DNA of 15,052 nt from contig DATJYN010000139.1 of NCBI GenBank assembly GCA_035499575.1, positions 1 to 15,052 of the forward strand. Direction: 5' to 3'. Source of the stretch: RBG-16-66-20 sp035499575 (lineage in GTDB: Bacteria > Pseudomonadota > Gammaproteobacteria > Burkholderiales > SG8-39). Below are positions 6,590 through 12,169 of this stretch, in pieces. Positions within the stretch are counted from its first letter, which is position 1. Every line of letters begins with the position of its first letter. Below the pieces are notes generated by a model, which was not told the DNA's origin, did no database searches, and saw only the letters and a program-made list of their open reading frames with translations. The translations under genes and the position numbers were made by a program.

Positions 6590-6644
6590 CAATTCGTAAC
6601 GAAATTCTTCACGCCGGCGCAATGCCTGCGGCGTACGATGCCGC

Positions 6645-6947
6645 ATGGACATCACCGAGCTGATCCGCAACGCCAATTCCGCCCCCGAGGTGCTATCCGC
6701 CCTCTCGGTCTACATCGAATCCCTGCGCCACGCGTCCGTCATTCCTGACTGGTGCCTGCAGCTGCCGCTCGAAGGCGAGGCAGACGTGAAGCAGCGCATG
6801 CTCGCGCTCGTCACCGTGGTCAACCTGACCTCGCAGAACCTGCGCGACCGGGATTGCAACATCGCCAAGCAGGCGCTGCAGGTGTTCGCCGCGGCCACCT
6901 GGCGCCTGCGACCGCGCTCGCGCAAGGGCTTGAAATCCGCGCCCTGA
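6645..6947 (+). CDS. Small hypothetical protein upstream of cbpA
   Basis: A 100-residue protein I cannot assign to a named family. It reads as mostly helical: MDITELIRNANSAPEVLSAL, SVYIESLRHASVIPDWCLQL, a central VKQRMLALVTVVNLTSQNLR, then AKQALQVFAAATWRLR and a basic tail RPRSRKGLKSAP. There is no signal peptide and no convincing membrane span. No Shine-Dalgarno sequence precedes ATG 6645. A TACGAT at 6634-6639 would place a transcription start near the ATG itself, so the mRNA may be leaderless. The gene lies 43 bp before cbpA on the same strand and could share its transcript. Codon use is normal for the window, which supports it being real. Confidence 0.65.
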   Translation: MDITELIRNANSAPEVLSALSVYIESLRHASVIPDWCLQLPLEGEADVKQRMLALVTVVNLTSQNLRDRDCNIAKQALQVFAAATWRLRPRSRKGLKSAP

Positions 6948-6990
6948 ACCCGGATATGCTTGGGATCCCGCGAAAGGCAACGGGATCCGC

Positions 6991-7938
6991 TTGGAATTCA
7001 AGGACTACTACGCAGAACTGGGCGTCGCGCGCGGCGCCGCGGCCGACGACATCAAGAAGGCCTACCGCAAGCTCGCGCGCAAGTACCATCCGGACGTTTC
7101 CAAGGAACCGGACGCCGGCAAGCGCATGGCGGCGGTGAACGAGGCCTACGCGGTCCTTGCCGACCCCGAGAAGCGCGCCGCCTACGACCAGCTCGGCAGC
7201 GCTCCGCCGCCCGGCCAGGACTTCCGACCGCCGCCCGGCTGGGACGACGGCATGGAATTCTCGGGGCGCGAATTCTCCGGCCGCGACGCCGCCGGATTCA
7301 GCGATTTCTTCTCGGAAATCTTCGGCCGCCGTTCGGCACAGGGATCTTCCTTCGGCGCGGGCTCGAACGACCACCACGCGCGCGTGCTGCTCGACCTGGA
7401 GGACGCCTACACCGGCGCCGAGCGCCAGCTCTCCCTGCGCGTGCCGAAAGTCGACGGCGAGGGCCGCGTTGCCCTGGAGACGCGCACGCTGAACGTGAAA
7501 ATCCCCGCGGGCATCCGCGAAGGCCAGGTCATCCGCCTCGCGGGTCAGGGCAGCGCCATGGGAGGTGAAATGCAGGGCGCCAAGCCCGGCGACCTGCTGC
7601 TCGAGGTCGCGTTCAAGCCGCATGCGCGCTTCCATCCGCAGGGCCGCGACCTGCACATGACGCTGCCGGTCGCGCCCTGGGAGGCGGCGCTCGGCGCCAT
7701 CGTGCCGGTGGACCTGCCCGGCGGCACGCTGAAGGTGCGCATCCCTGCCGGCGCAAAGCCGGGCAAGCAGCTGCGCATTCGCGGCAAGGGCATTCCCTCA
7801 AGTCCACCCGGCGACGTCTACTTCGACGTCAGGATCGTCGTGCCGCCCGCCGCGACGCCGAAGGAAAAAGAGTTGTATGAATCCCTGCAGAAGGAAGCGA
7901 ACTTCGATCCACGCAAAGATTGGGGGCGTGCGCCATGA
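6991..7938 (+). CDS. cbpA: Curved-DNA-binding protein CbpA (DnaJ-like Hsp40 co-chaperone)
   Basis: The 315-residue protein has an N-terminal J domain (about 5-69) with the HPD motif at 33-35 that stimulates Hsp70 ATPase. A G/F-like linker follows with GFSDFFSEIFG, then two beta-sandwich C-terminal domains (VLLDLEDAYTGAERQLSL onwards) and no zinc-finger, which is the CbpA arrangement (E. coli CbpA is 306 residues). CbpA works with DnaK in protein folding and also binds nucleoid DNA. The start is TTG 6991, placed so that the J domain begins as MEFKDYYAELGV; GGGA at 6982-6985 lies five bases upstream. Its stop overlaps the start of cbpM (ATGA), so the two are translated together. Confidence 0.93.
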   Translation: MEFKDYYAELGVARGAAADDIKKAYRKLARKYHPDVSKEPDAGKRMAAVNEAYAVLADPEKRAAYDQLGSAPPPGQDFRPPPGWDDGMEFSGREFSGRDAAGFSDFFSEIFGRRSAQGSSFGAGSNDHHARVLLDLEDAYTGAERQLSLRVPKVDGEGRVALETRTLNVKIPAGIREGQVIRLAGQGSAMGGEMQGAKPGDLLLEVAFKPHARFHPQGRDLHMTLPVAPWEAALGAIVPVDLPGGTLKVRIPAGAKPGKQLRIRGKGIPSSPPGDVYFDVRIVVPPAATPKEKELYESLQKEANFDPRKDWGRAP

Positions 7939-8243
7939 CCGGGAAGGAAATACGCGAGGCGGAAATCCTGCAGGAAGCCTGCCTCACGCTGGAGCAGCTC
8001 TGCGCTGCCGCCGCGCTTGAGCGCGACTGGCTGATCCGCCACGTCGAGGAAGGCCTGATCCCGGTCGCCGGGACGGTGGTCGCCGAATGGCGCTTCACCA
8101 CCGTCCACCTGAGGCGCGCGAAACGCATGCACGAGATCGAGCGCACCTACGATGCCGAGCCCGAACTGGCGGGGCTGGTGGCGGATATGCTCGAGGAGCT
8201 GGACGACCTGCGCGCCCTGCTGCGGCGCCACGGCCTGGCCTAG
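7935..8243 (+). CDS. cbpM: Chaperone modulator CbpM
   Basis: A 102-residue protein of the length of E. coli CbpM (101). It has a MerR-like N-terminal segment (LTLEQLCAAAALERDWLIRHVEEGLIPV) and a helical C-terminus (LVADMLEELDDLRALLRRHG). CbpM binds the J domain of CbpA and blocks both its co-chaperone and DNA-binding activities. The start ATG 7935-7937 overlaps the cbpA stop 7936-7938 (ATGA), with GGGGG just upstream. An in-frame TTG at 7920 would give a slightly longer form and is less likely. The gene meets the convergent prepilin gene with a 6-bp gap and no visible terminator hairpin. Confidence 0.9.
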   Translation: MTGKEIREAEILQEACLTLEQLCAAAALERDWLIRHVEEGLIPVAGTVVAEWRFTTVHLRRAKRMHEIERTYDAEPELAGLVADMLEELDDLRALLRRHGLA

Positions 8244-8249
8244 CCGGCG

Positions 8250-8888
8250 CTACACCAGGCGGCAGAGCGTGTAGACGTTGCTGCCGGTCTCGGAATAGCC
8301 CGGCGCCGAGACGCCGGAAATATCCGGATTGGGAACGGTATTCAGCTGGCCGCGCACCGTGCCGCTGCCGGGCAGGCCGTCGTCCATTTGCGTGTCGATC
8401 GAGATCGCCATCTTGTCGGGCAGGTTCGCAAAACACACCAGCAGGCTGACGAAGCCGTTCAGCGCCGGACCGATCGGCGCTCCGCCATCCCCGGTCTGCA
8501 CGCCGATCATGCCGGTCACGGCGCTGAAAGGCTGCAGCGTGCCGGCGCCCGCGACGAACCCGGAGCGCCGCAGGTGCGCCCACCACAGGCGGGACTCGTC
8601 GCCGGGATTCTGGCTGTTGTATTTGCCCGAGATCTGGCCGTCGCCGTTGCCCGCGGTCGCTCCCGACCAGCGCAAGCCCGCGTTCGGATCGTCGCCGGGA
8701 ACGGCGCGGTAGCGGTCCATGTAGCCGGCATAGGCGGCCGAAACGCCCGAGAAGTCGGCGATGAGGCTCTTGATTTTCGCCTGGTTGACCATTTCCTGGC
8801 CCTTGAAAACGCCGCCCAGCAGCAGGCCGATCAGGGTCAGCACGATGGCGATTTCCACAAGCGTAAAGCCGCGCTCCTCCGCCCTCAA
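8250..8888 (-). CDS. Type IV pilin-like protein (prepilin N-terminal methylation motif)
   Basis: A 212-residue prepilin with a very short leader, MRAEERG, then FTLVEIAIVLTLIGLLLGG. Prepilin peptidase would cut after G7, leaving a methylated F and the key E at mature position 5, followed by the hydrophobic alpha-1 helix. The globular part includes GYMDRYRAVPGDDPNA, a pattern common in betaproteobacterial stand-alone pseudopilins, and two late Cys (SLLVCFA and TLCRLV) that may form a disulfide loop. I chose TTG 8888 because GGGGGAG lies five bases upstream. A second TTG at 8918 overlaps the probable -10 element. No other pilus-assembly gene is in the window, so whether it belongs to a type IV pilus or a type II secretion system is open. 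Confidence 0.85.
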   Translation of the reverse strand: MRAEERGFTLVEIAIVLTLIGLLLGGVFKGQEMVNQAKIKSLIADFSGVSAAYAGYMDRYRAVPGDDPNAGLRWSGATAGNGDGQISGKYNSQNPGDESRLWWAHLRRSGFVAGAGTLQPFSAVTGMIGVQTGDGGAPIGPALNGFVSLLVCFANLPDKMAISIDTQMDDGLPGSGTVRGQLNTVPNPDISGVSAPGYSETGSNVYTLCRLV

Positions 8889-8893
8889 TTGCG

Positions 8894-8900
8894 CTCCCCC
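8894..8900 (-). promoter_or_regulatory. Ribosome-binding site deciding the TTG start of the prepilin
   Basis: GGGGGAG on the minus strand, five bases (CGCAA) before TTG 8888. It gives a seven-residue leader, which is normal for type IVa prepilins. Confidence 0.6.
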
Positions 8901-8917
8901 GCAGTCAGAATGGCGCA

Positions 8918-8923
8918 ATTGTA
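8918..8923 (-). promoter_or_regulatory. Candidate -10 element of the prepilin gene
   Basis: TACAAT on the minus strand (five of six to TATAAT), giving a leader of about 23 bases before TTG 8888. No good -35 box is seen. The perfect palindrome GATTCGCGAATC (8929-8940) sits where the spacer would be, so binding of a regulator there could control this promoter. Confidence 0.35.
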
Positions 8924-8928
8924 AACGT

Positions 8929-8940
8929 GATTCGCGAATC
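8929..8940. repeat. 12-bp perfect palindrome GATTCGCGAATC upstream of the prepilin
   Basis: Lies in the 107-bp gap between the prepilin start and the stop of the TonB-like gene, five bases upstream of the candidate -10. It is a possible operator; the cognate regulator is unknown. Confidence 0.45.
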
Positions 8941-8995
8941 CGCCTTTTGCGGACCGGGGCCGGCGCGCGCCTGCCGTATTTTTACGATCCCGCCG

Positions 8996-9898
8996 TCAGC
9001 GCAGCGAACGTCCTTCGGTCGAGAAGAATTCTTCCATCATGAAGGCTTCCAGTCCGGCGTTGTCGGCCGCGCGCGCCGAGAGCACCACGCTGCGGTTCAG
9101 GCGCAGCGAATCCCACTGGAAATCGCCAGTCGCTTCGCTGCGGATGATGGCGATCATCTTGCGCACCACGGCAAGCTCGATGCTGGCGTTGTCGCCCTTG
9201 GCGACGTCGATCAGCTGGAGCGAGTTGTGGTTGATCAGCTTGTTCCAGCCGTAGAAGGCGAACTGCGCGTGGTCGTAGTGCATCTCGCGGACCTGAAAGG
9301 TGCCCCCGCCCGTGTTCTTGTTGCTGCCGAAGCTGGGCGTCGCGTTCAGGCCGAGCCGGGTTGCCGCCTCCCGGTTGATGCGCTCCTGTTCGCTCTCGCC
9401 CGGCGGCTGCTGCGCCGGCGCGCTGGGCGCGCCGTCGGGACTGCGTGCGCGGCGGCGCGCTTCCACGAAGGACGCCAGGTCCTGGCCGGGCGGCGCGGGC
9501 GCCGCCGCGGCGGACGGCTTCGGCGGCGCAGACGATGCCGAAGGGCGCGCCATCGCCAGTACCGGTTGAGACGCCTGCGACGCACGGTGCGCCGGGTGCG
9601 GCGCGGGAGGGGACGGCCTGGCGGGCGCCGAAGGCGGCATCGCGAGCGCGGGCGCGGCATGCGTTTCGATATCGCGCGGGACCGGGATGGGCGCGAGGCG
9701 CACCGCGAGCGTGCCGCCGGGCTCGCCCTCCTTGTGCGAATCGTCGCTGAAGGGCCGCAGCAGCAGCGCCGAAGGCCATTGCCAGAGCGCGAGCGCGTGC
9801 AGCAGCAGCGACAGCGCGACCGCCACGTGGATCGTGCGGATCGTGATGCCGTCGCGGCCGCCGCCGAAGGCGACCGTCAGAGGTATCGAGCGCCCCAT
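8996..9898 (-). CDS. Membrane-anchored protein with TonB-like layout and unknown C-terminal domain
   Basis: A 300-residue protein. A cytoplasmic N-terminus is followed by one membrane helix at about 22-41 (TIHVAVALSLLLHALALW, a pattern common to TonB-family N-termini). A long Pro/Ala-rich linker (70-165) that could cross the periplasm comes next, then a folded domain (about 200-300) with YDHAQFAFYGWNKLINHN, RKMIAIIRSEATGDFQWDS and NAGLEAFMMEEFF. This last domain does not resemble the TonB C-terminal domain. I believe similar domains occur as conserved hypothetical proteins in Burkholderiales, but cannot name one. Its start overlaps the hxlR-type gene by 22 bp, so it is probably translated from the same mRNA. 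ATG 9898 lacks a good Shine-Dalgarno, consistent with coupling. Function unknown. Confidence 0.8.
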   Translation of the reverse strand: MGRSIPLTVAFGGGRDGITIRTIHVAVALSLLLHALALWQWPSALLLRPFSDDSHKEGEPGGTLAVRLAPIPVPRDIETHAAPALAMPPSAPARPSPPAPHPAHRASQASQPVLAMARPSASSAPPKPSAAAAPAPPGQDLASFVEARRRARSPDGAPSAPAQQPPGESEQERINREAATRLGLNATPSFGSNKNTGGGTFQVREMHYDHAQFAFYGWNKLINHNSLQLIDVAKGDNASIELAVVRKMIAIIRSEATGDFQWDSLRLNRSVVLSARAADNAGLEAFMMEEFFSTEGRSLR

Positions 9899-10206
9899 TT
9901 GCGGATCGCCGCGATCACCGGCACGAAGCGCTCGCCCGCCGCGGTCAGGCGGTACTCCACCTTCGGCGGCACGACGCCGTAGTCGCGGCGGTCGATGAGG
10001 CCGCTTTGCGCCAGCGCCTTCAATTCGCGGCTCAGCACGCGCGGCGCGATTTCCGCGGATCCCGCCGCGCCGCGCAGCAGGCCGGTCCTGATTTCACCGT
10101 AGCGGCGCGGGCCGTCCTTCAGGTCCCAGACGATGCGCAGCTTGTACTTGCCGCTGACGATCTTCTGGAACGCCGCGACGGGGCAGTCAGTATCAATTTT
10201 GTCCAT
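9877..10206 (-). CDS. HxlR-family winged-helix transcriptional regulator
   Basis: A 109-residue MarR-like winged-helix protein of HxlR type: DCPVAAFQKIVSGKYKLRIVWDL at the N-terminus, a recognition-helix region PRVLSRELKALAQSGLIDR, and a wing EYRLTAAG. C8 sits just before Pro, as does the redox-sensing Cys of B. subtilis YodB and HypR, so it may sense electrophiles or quinones. That is inference from position only. ATG 10206 is preferred over an in-frame TTG at 10236 because the protein begins as relatives do. No Shine-Dalgarno is seen, and GATAAT (10213-10218) lies so close that the transcript may be leaderless. It overlaps the TonB-like gene downstream and diverges from the small ABM-like gene, its likely target. 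Confidence 0.88.
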   Translation of the reverse strand: MDKIDTDCPVAAFQKIVSGKYKLRIVWDLKDGPRRYGEIRTGLLRGAAGSAEIAPRVLSRELKALAQSGLIDRRDYGVVPPKVEYRLTAAGERFVPVIAAIRKWGARYL

Positions 10207-10212
10207 ACTTGC

Positions 10213-10218
10213 ATTATC
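10213..10218 (-). promoter_or_regulatory. Candidate -10 element of the HxlR-type gene
   Basis: GATAAT on the minus strand (five of six), ending seven bases before ATG 10206, so transcription would start at or next to the ATG. No convincing -35 is visible, partly because a GC-rich palindrome occupies the spacer. Confidence 0.35.
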
Positions 10219-10232
10219 GCGCCCGCGGGCGC
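10219..10232. repeat. 14-bp perfect palindrome in the divergent HxlR/ABM promoter region, probable operator
   Basis: GCGCCCGCGGGCGC is its own reverse complement and lies in the 38-bp gap between the divergent starts at 10206 and 10245, directly beside the candidate -10 of the regulator gene. Its place suggests an autoregulatory site, though GC-rich palindromes arise by chance in this genome. Confidence 0.45.
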
Positions 10233-10244
10233 CCAATGTGCGGC

Positions 10245-10547
10245 ATGAAACACTTCATGATCCGCTACACGCACGCCAACGGCACGCAGGAAGAATGGCA
10301 CCGCGCCATCGCCGGTTTTATTGACGAAATTGACAGGAACCCGGCGCTGAAAGGCAAGATCCTCTACCGCTGCATGAAGACGAAGGACGGCGCGGATTAC
10401 TTCCACCTCGCCGCGGCCGCGGATGAAAACGCCGTCAAGGCGCTGCAGTCGCAGGAGTTCTTCAAGCGCTACACGGAGAAGACCCGCCAGGTTGCCGGCG
10501 GCGCGGTCACCGTCACGCCGCTCGAGATCATCGCCGAGACGTCCTGA
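10245..10547 (+). CDS. Small ABM-like (dimeric alpha-beta barrel) protein
   Basis: A 100-residue protein with the pattern of the ferredoxin-like dimeric alpha-beta barrel: strand MKHFMIRYTH, helix EEWHRAIAGFIDEIDRN, strands GKILYRCMKTKDG and DYFHLAAAAD, helix ENAVKALQSQEFFKRYTEKT, and strand AVTVTPLEII. The layout matches antibiotic-biosynthesis-monooxygenase-like (ABM) proteins, which act as small cofactor-free oxygenases or binders of aromatic or quinone-like compounds. I see no decisive catalytic motif. ATG 10245 was chosen as the start of the first strand; an ATG at 10236 adds only three residues. It diverges from an HxlR-type regulator, the usual arrangement for a regulator and the gene it controls. 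Moderately sure of the fold, not of the reaction. Confidence 0.7.
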   Translation: MKHFMIRYTHANGTQEEWHRAIAGFIDEIDRNPALKGKILYRCMKTKDGADYFHLAAAADENAVKALQSQEFFKRYTEKTRQVAGGAVTVTPLEIIAETS

Positions 10548-10562
10548 CGGCTTGCGCCGCCG

Positions 10563-12035
10563 CTAGGCCTGCGCGGTCTCCACGCGATCGCGGCCCTGGC
10601 GCTTGGCCGCGTACATCGCCGAGTCGGCGGAGCGCAGCAGGTCTGACGCCGTCCTGCCGTGCGCGGGGAAGGCCGCCACGCCGATCGACACCGTCACGCC
10701 GGGCAGCAGCGCGCCGCGGTAGTTGACGCGCAGGCCGTCCAGCCCGCGCAGGAGATCGGCGGCGCGGCCGCGCGCCATCTCGAGCGACGCCTCGGGCATG
10801 ATCACCACGAACTCCTCGCCGCCGTAGCGGCAGGCGATGTCCTCGGCGCGCACGTGCGTGACCAGGTAGCCGCCCAGCAGGCGCAGCAGCGCGTCGCCGG
10901 CCTCGTGGCCGTGCGCGTCGTTGAAGTTCTTGAAGTGGTCCAGGTCGAGCATGATCACGCCCACCGTGCGGTGCGTGCGCCCCGCGCGCAGGATTTCGCG
11001 CTCGAGCGCCTGCTCCATGTGGCGGCGGTTGTACAGGCCGGTGAGCGCATCGCGCACCGCCTGCACGCGCAGCGTCTCGCTCAGCCGCAGGTTCGACAGC
11101 GCGAGCGCGATGTGCTCGGCCACGGTGAGCGTCCAGACCTCCTGCGCCGTGAGCCGCTGCTGCCGCACCGACTGCGGCAGGTGCGCCTCCTCGGGGCCGA
11201 GCTGGACGTGCAGCAGGCCGAGCAGCTCGCCGTGCGCCATGATCGGCGCGCACAGGCTGGCGCCCGTGGGCGGCGCGATGAGGTGCTGGCAGACGAGCTT
11301 CGAGCCCGCCGCCTCCACCACATGCAGGTGGCCGCGGCGCAGCGCCCAGCAGTCGTCCTTGCCGATCACCGGATCGCCGGAAAGGCGCGACGCGCCCCAG
11401 GTCGACACCGTCTCGAGCAGGTCGTTGCCGAAATTGCGCAGGTACAGGTGGCCGGAGGCGCCGGGGAACAATTCCTCGCCGTACTGCGCGAGCACGCGGC
11501 GCGACTCCTCGGCCGACTGGCACATCTGCAGCATGTCGCCCAGCTTGCCGAGCACCACCTGCTCGCGGTGCCGGCGCTCGAGCTCGCGCACCGTGGCGAG
11601 CAGCTCGCTGTTGCGCTGCTCCAGCGTCTGCTCGAACTGCTTGCGCTCGGTGATGTCGCGCGCGACCACCACCACGTTCGTCACCTTGCCGGCGGCGTCC
11701 TTGATCACGTCGCCCTGCGACTCGATGTAGCGCACGGCGCCGTCGGGCAGCAGGAACCGGTAGTGCGTGCGCTGGCCGACGCCGCTCTCGACCGTTTCGC
11801 GGAACACGCGCTGCACGCGCTCGCGGTCTTCGGGGTGGATCTCGGCGAAGGAATCCGTGCCCGTCAGGTCGCGGTCGCCGAACACCTTGCCGTACGACGG
11901 GCTGTTGTAAAGCCGCTTCCCATCGACGTCCAGCATCGCCACCAGGTCCGACATGTGGTCAAGCACCATCCCCAGCGTGTGCGCGCAATCGCCCAGCGGC
12001 TCGCGTTCGGGGTCCGGCGCCTTCCCTGTCGTCAT
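10563..12035 (-). CDS. PAS-GAF-GGDEF diguanylate cyclase
   Basis: The 490-residue protein has a PAS domain with its C-terminal PAC segment (about 22-130, ending DITERK), a short coiled-coil linker (131-160), a GAF domain (about 162-318, with DDCWALRRGHLHVV and ASLCAPIMAHGELLGLLHV), and a GGDEF domain (about 325-487). The active site GGEEF is at 405-409, and an intact inhibitory site RAED at 396-399 stands the standard five residues before it, so product feedback is expected. It should make cyclic di-GMP. There is no membrane segment, so it senses a cytosolic signal, possibly through a cofactor in PAS or GAF. ATG 12035 has GAGG upstream; a frame extension to 12110 adds residues unlike the family. 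It converges on the ABM-like gene with a 15-bp gap. Confidence 0.95.
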   Translation of the reverse strand: MTTGKAPDPEREPLGDCAHTLGMVLDHMSDLVAMLDVDGKRLYNSPSYGKVFGDRDLTGTDSFAEIHPEDRERVQRVFRETVESGVGQRTHYRFLLPDGAVRYIESQGDVIKDAAGKVTNVVVVARDITERKQFEQTLEQRNSELLATVRELERRHREQVVLGKLGDMLQMCQSAEESRRVLAQYGEELFPGASGHLYLRNFGNDLLETVSTWGASRLSGDPVIGKDDCWALRRGHLHVVEAAGSKLVCQHLIAPPTGASLCAPIMAHGELLGLLHVQLGPEEAHLPQSVRQQRLTAQEVWTLTVAEHIALALSNLRLSETLRVQAVRDALTGLYNRRHMEQALEREILRAGRTHRTVGVIMLDLDHFKNFNDAHGHEAGDALLRLLGGYLVTHVRAEDIACRYGGEEFVVIMPEASLEMARGRAADLLRGLDGLRVNYRGALLPGVTVSIGVAAFPAHGRTASDLLRSADSAMYAAKRQGRDRVETAQA

Positions 12036-12122
12036 CGGTACCTCGGGGGAACTCGCAAAATCATACCCGTGATTGCGTCGTGGAAGTACGACCGGGCCGC
12101 CGGCACGCATGATTTAGCTGGG

Positions 12123-12128
12123 TATGAT
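12123..12128 (+). promoter_or_regulatory. Candidate -10 element of the DUF6159 gene
   Basis: TATGAT (five of six) about 41 bases before ATG 12170, giving a short leader that contains the G9 run. No -35 match is seen, so confidence is low. Confidence 0.3.
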
Positions 12129-12155
12129 GGGGCACCGCACCGCGCGGCGAATCAA

Positions 12156-12164
12156 GGGGGGGGG
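12156..12164 (+). promoter_or_regulatory. Run of nine G serving as ribosome-binding site
   Basis: AAGGGGGGGGG ends five bases (TAGCC) before ATG 12170 at the place of the Shine-Dalgarno sequence. Homopolymers of this length are prone to slippage, so a change in length would shift the spacing to the start codon. Confidence 0.55.
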
Positions 12165-12169
12165 TAGCC

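Larger units (their letters stand above)
6334..6644. other. 311-bp intergenic region, hairpin-rich, no gene found
   Basis: This gap separates divergent genes (SlyB-like to the left, small hypothetical to the right). Besides the hairpin at 6360-6387 it holds GTCGCC/GGCGAC arms at 6454-6469, a perfect 7-bp stem GGCGCGG-ATAC-CCGCGCC at 6484-6501, weaker GTCGC/GCGAC arms at 6551-6566, a 10-bp direct repeat CTTCGCGCAA at 6569-6578 and 6580-6589 (11-bp period), and the odd palindrome TTCGTAACGAA at 6593-6603. A pyrimidine tract (6441-6453, seven T in a row) is also present. Base composition is less GC-rich than the genes around it. Promoters for both neighbours must lie here, but I cannot place them firmly. 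No open frame here has both a start and a ribosome-binding site. Confidence 0.6.

Noticed and set aside
6406..6612. 68-codon minus-strand frame in the hairpin-rich gap
   Set aside because: It starts at GTG without a ribosome-binding site, crosses several hairpins, and has Arg-rich composition unlike its neighbours. Not convincing as a gene.
8250..8888. A full type II secretion or type IV pilus operon
   Set aside because: Only a single prepilin gene is present; no ATPase, platform, secretin or peptidase gene lies nearby.
10659..12167. 502-codon plus-strand frame
   Set aside because: It is the exact antisense of the PAS-GAF-GGDEF gene; the product is a Leu/Ala/His/Arg-rich shadow with no domain. 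Its length comes from GC bias.
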